A DNA stretch of 64,000 nt from Flectonema sp. DT1601. Lineage: Eukaryota; Euglenozoa; Diplonemea; Diplonemida; Diplonemidae. Both the position numbers and the translations under genes were made by a program. Shown here piece by piece: positions 60,084-64,000 of this stretch. The notes beneath the pieces were generated by a model, which did no database searches, was not told the DNA's origin, and saw nothing but the letters and a program-made list of their open reading frames with translations. The stretch lies in assembly GCA_964019425.1 (NCBI GenBank), contig OZ025828.1, positions 186,001-250,000 on the forward strand. Direction: 5' to 3'. The first letter of the stretch is position 1. The number at the start of each line of letters is the position of its first letter.

Positions 60084-62531
60084 TCATTTCAAATTCCTTA
60101 TGCTCGTATGCAGTTTGTTTCTATTAATGGATGAACAACGTTCAAGGAAATTACTTCCAAAGGATTCCACAGTCATGACGTTCAAATCTAAGGAAGCAAG
60201 TGATGAACAATCACTTAGAAAACAGTCTCCAACAGCTGAAAGCCTGCTGAGACTTGATAAGTCCAGAGATGTGAGGGATGAACAATCACTTAGAAAAAAG
60301 GCTCCAACAGTTGAAAGTTTGCTGAGACCTGATAAGTCCAGAGATGTGAGGGATGAACAGTCATCTAAAAAAGAGTCTCCAACAGTTGAAAGTTTGCTGA
60401 GACTTGATAAGTCAACAGATGTGAGGGATGAACAGTAATATAGAAAAGAGTCTCCAACAGTTGAAAGTTTGCTTAGACTTGATAAGTCCAGAGATGTGAG
60501 GGATGAACAGTTACTTAGAAAAGAGTCTCCAACAGTTGAAAGACTGCTGAGACCTGATAAGTCCAGAGATCTGAGGGATGAACAGTTACTTAGAAAAGAG
60601 TCTCCAACAGTTGAAAGACTGCTGAGTCTTGATAAGTCAACAGATGTGAGGGATGAACAATCACTTAGAAAAGAGTCTCCAACAGTTGAATGTTTGCTGA
60701 GACTTGATAAGTCCAGAGATGTGAGGGATGAACAACTACTCAAAAAATGGTCTCCAACAGCTGATACATTGCTGAGACCCGATAAGTCCAGATATGTGAG
60801 TGACGAACAATGACTTAGAAAAAAGTCTCCAACAGTTGAAAGTTTGCTGAGACATGATAAGTTCAGAGATCTGAGGGATGAACAATTATATAAAAAAGAT
60901 ACTCCAACAGCTGAAAGACTGCTGAGACCTGATAAGTCCAGAGATGTGAGGGATGAACAATTATATAAAAAAGATTTTCCAACAGTTGAAAGACTGCTGA
61001 GACTTGATAAGTCCAGAGATGTGAGGGATGAACAATTATATAAAAAACAGCCTCCAACAGCTGAAAGACTGCTGAGACCTGATAAGTCCAGAGATGTCAG
61101 GGATAAACAATCATATAGAAAACGGTATTCAACAGTTAAAAGTTTGCTGAGACTTGATAAGTCCAGAGATGTTAGGGATGAACATTCACTTAGAAAACAG
61201 CTTCCAACAGCTGAAAGACTGCTGAGAACTGATAAGTCAACAGATGTGAGGGATGAACAATGACTTAGAAAACTGTCTCCAACAGCTGAAAGGCTGCTGA
61301 GACTTGATAAGTCCAGAGATGTGAGGGATGAACATTCATATAGAAAACCGTATTTAACAGTTAAAAGTTTGCTGAGACTTGTTAAGTCAACAGATGTGAG
61401 GGATGAACATTCATATAGAAAACCGTATTCAACAGTTAAAAGTTTGCTGAGACTTGATAAGTCCAGAGATGTGAGGGATGAACAGGCACTTAGAAAATAT
61501 GCTCCAACAGCTGAAAGACTGCTGAGACTTGATAAGTCTAGAGATGTGAGGGATGAACAATTATTTAAAAAATTGCCTCCAACAGTTGAAAGTTTGCTGA
61601 GACTTGATAAGTCCAGAGATGTGAGGGATGAACAGGCACTTAGAAAATATTCTCCAACAACTGAAAGACTGCTGAGACCTGATAAGTCCAGAGATCTGAG
61701 GGATGAACAATCATATAAAAAAGATACTCCAACAGCTGAAAGACTGCTGAGACTTGATAAGTCAACAGATGTGAGGGATGAACAGCGACTTAGAAAAGAG
61801 CCTGCAACAGTTGAAAGTTTGCTGAGACTTGATAAGTCAACAGATGTGAGGGATGAACAATCACTTAGAAAATATTTTCCAACAATTAAAAGTTTGCTGA
61901 GACCTGATAAGTCCAGAGATGTGAGGGATGAACAATTAGATAGAAAATAGTCCCCAACAACTGAAACATTGCTGAGGCTTGATAAGTCTACGGATGACAG
62001 TGAATTGCACTCACAGAGGAATTTATTACCAACAGATGTGACGTATTGAAGACCAGGCAGACGGACCTTTATAAGATATCGAGAATAGTGTAAGAAATTA
62101 TCTGAAACGGTCGTGACTGTGGGTTTAGAGTTGCTGAATTGGATGTCAACAACATCATCCGAGAACCACTCACCGTTAAACTGAAGACGGCCATCCACAG
62201 CGAATGTGGGAGTATCAAGGCAGAAAAACCCGTACGGATCCCGTTCTCCTCGTTGCAATGCTTTCGCTCTCTTTGCATCATCTGTGAACCATTCCAATCC
62301 AAACAAGCGCACCACCGATGCATGCAACAACGAGCCGTCCTCTACTCCGTACGACACCAGTCGACTACCTGCTCGAAGCAGCGATCCTTCAAGAGAAAGC
62401 TCAAGAAAGTCAGCATCGGTACCCCACTCATCAGCTGTAACCTGCAATGCATCCTTCACGAGCGACTCTTCAGAAGCTGTGAATACAACGTCAGGAAATC
62501 CCGTGTCTGAGAACGTAACCGAAAGTTGCAT
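60084..62531 (-). CDS. BspA-like LRR protein with ubiquitin-like N-terminus
   Basis: This is an 815-residue protein. Residues 1-75 (LSVTFSDTGFPDVVFTASEE ... VSYGVEDGSLLHASVVR) have the beta-grasp spacing of a ubiquitin-like domain. Residues about 75-150 are a linker with two Trp-rich segments (GLEWFTDDAKRAKALQ, FNGEWFSDDVVDI). Then come about 26 repeats of 25 residues, SSLTSLDLSSLSKLSTVGDS followed by FLSDC: a treponema-type/BspA leucine-rich repeat with Cys at the end of each unit. The DNA repeat is 75 bp and shows runs of near-identical units. There is no signal peptide, GPI signal or membrane span, so it is probably intracellular, unlike many BspA surface proteins. BspA-like families are expanded in several protists (trichomonads, entamoebae, some kinetoplastids). 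GTAGGTTATTCAG ends 10 bases before the ATG. Confidence 0.85.
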   Translation of the reverse strand: MQLSVTFSDTGFPDVVFTASEESLVKDALQVTADEWGTDADFLELSLEGSLLRAGSRLVSYGVEDGSLLHASVVRLFGLEWFTDDAKRAKALQRGERDPYGFFCLDTPTFAVDGRLQFNGEWFSDDVVDIQFSNSKPTVTTVSDNFLHYSRYLIKVRLPGLQYVTSVGNKFLCECNSLSSVDLSSLSNVSVVGDYFLSNCSSLTSLDLSGLSKLLIVGKYFLSDCSSLTSVDLSSLSKLSTVAGSFLSRCSSLTSVDLSSLSSLSAVGVSFLYDCSSLRSLDLSGLSSLSVVGEYFLSACSSLTSLDLSSLSKLSTVGGNFLNNCSSLTSLDLSSLSSLSAVGAYFLSACSSLTSLDLSSLSKLLTVEYGFLYECSSLTSVDLTSLSKLLTVKYGFLYECSSLTSLDLSSLSSLSAVGDSFLSHCSSLTSVDLSVLSSLSAVGSCFLSECSSLTSLDLSSLSKLLTVEYRFLYDCLSLTSLDLSGLSSLSAVGGCFLYNCSSLTSLDLSSLSSLSTVGKSFLYNCSSLTSLDLSGLSSLSAVGVSFLYNCSSLRSLNLSCLSKLSTVGDFFLSHCSSLTYLDLSGLSNVSAVGDHFLSSCSSLTSLDLSSLSKHSTVGDSFLSDCSSLTSVDLSRLSSLSTVGDSFLSNCSSLRSLDLSGLSSLSTVGDSFLSNCSSLTSLDLSSLSKLSTVGDSFLYYCSSLTSVDLSSLSKLSTVGDSFLDDCSSLTSLDLSGLSKLSTVGAFFLSDCSSLTSLDLSSLSRLSAVGDCFLSDCSSLASLDLNVMTVESFGSNFLERCSSINRNKLHTSIRNLK

Positions 62532-62541
62532 TTTAACTCGC

Positions 62542-62555
62542 CTGAATAACCTACG
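62542..62555 (-). promoter_or_regulatory. Candidate splice acceptor upstream of the BspA-like gene
   Basis: TAGGTTATTCAG ends 10 bases before the ATG at 62531. Confidence 0.35.
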
Positions 62556-62802
62556 AAATGTGATGATGAATGGCTTGGAGTATGATGAGATTAACCCACG
62601 TGTAAAACATATTTCCTTAAACAGCTTTTAGCTTTTCTTGTTTCACAACTTAGTACCAATCTATTGAGATTAATGCCGTTCCGATAATGTCATCTTCTCT
62701 GTTAAGTAAAAAATGAAACTAAAAGAAGAAACAAACCAACCAAAAACAAACAGCGGCTCGCTGTAGCTAAACAACACAGTGATTCTTTTTTTTTCACAAA
62801 GG

Positions 62803-63132
62803 TTACGAGTAAAGTGAGATCTCATACTTGAAGGCATGATTCAGACAGAGTTGGTTCGATTGAGTTGTACATGCCCGCAGTTTACCGTTGACCAAAACGG
62901 TACCAGACTTTTGACATGTCCTCATATTCTGGCCTAACAAGAGCCAATGAGTGACGAGGACAACAAACAATGGAACTGAAAGTCTATCAACAACAAGATG
63001 TTGATGAGGAAGAATCCCGTCTCGCAGTTTTGCATAATATGAAGTCACAAGCGACAGAGCTTGGCGTGTACTCGATGCCAACTTATCGACTTCTTGAACA
63101 AGTGTTTCGTTTGCTGACTCCGGGAACTTGAT
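62803..63132 (-). pseudogene. Possible exon or gene remnant without start
   Basis: A frame of 109 codons is open between TGA at 63133-63135 and TAA at 62803. It reads with normal composition (KFPESANETLVQEVDKLASS near its start). It contains a hydrophobic stretch (LSVPLFVVLVTHWLLL) and a Cys-bearing C-terminus. There is no ATG near its beginning and no convincing intron, so it is either a 3' exon whose start I cannot find or a decayed gene. The family is not recognised. Confidence 0.3.
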
Positions 63133-63301
63133 TCACAACTGTGACATTTACTAAGTAACGTTCTCTCGTCTCATTTTCCCTGAAAAAAGATTAGCCGATC
63201 GAGAGGAAAACATAATCACCAGATCTTTTATGGTATCATTTTGAAACTATATTTACAACTAAGTTAACAAGTTCAACATATCTTGTTCATTATCGACAGA
63301 T

Positions 63302-64000
63302 GGATACAGCATACCAAACCAGGACCTATGACTTCTTATTATGTACCTGAGAAAAGAAACATAGAATAAAAACTAAAAGAAAACACAAACGACAAAAAAA
63401 TCAATTTTGAGAACGAATAGTATAAAATAAAGAGAGAAAATTTATGCAACTACGAGTTGAATGAATAAATAAACAAATCAATATTTAAATATTCGACAGC
63501 GGAAGGAAGGGAAATAATTACAAAGCCTGTCGGCGATGTGAAAATATTATTAAATTCGAATTAATTTCAATTCAAGTGATTCACTAAAGTGATTGAGAAC
63601 GGAGACACGTCAAACAGGAGAACACTCCCAGCAACACACTGAACGTCCTCAAACAACGTTTCTTAATTAAGAAAAACAACAGCATCAATATACCTGTTGG
63701 GTGATCTTCAGTACATGAGACTGATACCACAGGAGAAAATACGGAACCGAAGGGAAAAATAAAAGAAAAAAAAGAGGAAAAAAAAAGGACGTGGATAACG
63801 TTTACAGTACAACAGTCCGATTCTTACACAAGATTGATTTTCAACCTGTGAGAACTGCATGTGAACTGAATATTTATAATATTTCAAAGTCTGTCGATAT
63901 GTATGTATAACATCAAAACATCTTTTCAGTACAAGATGAGAGGTGAGAGGGATAAGTTTTCCATCACATACCCGCAATCAAACGGGTTATGAATAAAGTG
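63302..64000 (-). repeat. Conserved 3' flank of surface-gene family, copy D
   Basis: It matches 50745-51443 at constant offset with very few differences and runs off the window edge. In copy C the stop codon of the gene lies at 51509, which maps to 64066. A fourth family gene should therefore end just beyond the window. The hairpin loop differs at one base (ACCCGCAATCAAACGGGT instead of ACCCGAAATC...). Confidence 0.9.

Larger units (their letters stand above)
62532..63300. other. Region upstream of the BspA-like gene
   Basis: It holds a possible exon or decayed frame at 62803-63132, listed separately. The rest is AT-rich with no recognisable element. Confidence 0.5.

Noticed and set aside
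1-64000. Virus-derived or LTR-type elements
   Set aside because: No reverse transcriptase, integrase, capsid or long terminal repeats were seen. The only clear transposon is the piggyBac remnant.

Overview
The window is nuclear DNA from a microbial eukaryote, most likely a flagellated protist. It is AT-rich, littered with A/T homopolymers of 15-30 bases, and carries GT-AG introns in ribosomal protein uL13, a USP7-like protease and a sperm-tail PG-rich protein. Several genes point to motile cilia (dynein assembly factor DNAAF1, a PG-rich microtubule protein) and to an organelle with its own RNA processing (two helical-repeat proteins). I cannot fix the lineage. Sixteen well-supported intact protein genes, plus one gene stub, all lie on the minus strand, and most start codons sit 10-40 bases after a pyrimidine tract plus AG. 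A one-way gene cluster with spliced-leader acceptors would fit Euglenozoa or another trans-splicing protist, but no spliced-leader gene is visible, so this is inference.

Layout, left to right, with all genes on the minus strand: 0-8.3 kb, a novel 657-residue protein, uL13 (three exons), PIG-L, DNAAF1 and an octotricopeptide-like organelle protein. 9.5-20.3 kb, a large channel fused to a degenerate cyclase, an LRR/coiled-coil protein, an SK-type K+ channel and a two-membrane-span protein. 20.5-30.4 kb, a WD-type propeller, a PG-rich repeat protein (two exons) and USP7 (three exons). 30.7-40.8 kb, a PPR-like mitochondrial protein, a small unknown protein, a 19-bp minisatellite of about 41 copies and a second SK-type channel.

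The right part (41-64 kb) is an accessory, fast-evolving region. Two giant surface-type genes (1934 and about 2214 residues) are built from 35 and 43 tandem 34-residue four-cysteine modules. They share a nearly identical 2.1-kb C-terminal half, a membrane span and a conserved 3' flank. Between them lie a stub of a third copy and a decayed piggyBac transposon with TTAA target duplications. A fourth copy of the 3' flank runs off the right edge, so another family member should start about 66 bases beyond the window. A BspA-like LRR protein with an apparent ubiquitin-like N-terminus lies at 60-62.5 kb.

The most unusual signals are: the repeat surface-gene cluster with homogenised C-termini; the channel whose cyclase domain and cyclic-nucleotide site both look inactive; the two distinct 3' splice-site styles (A-rich AAACAG for cis introns, pyrimidine-AG before start codons); and dispersed sequences with a hammerhead-like core.
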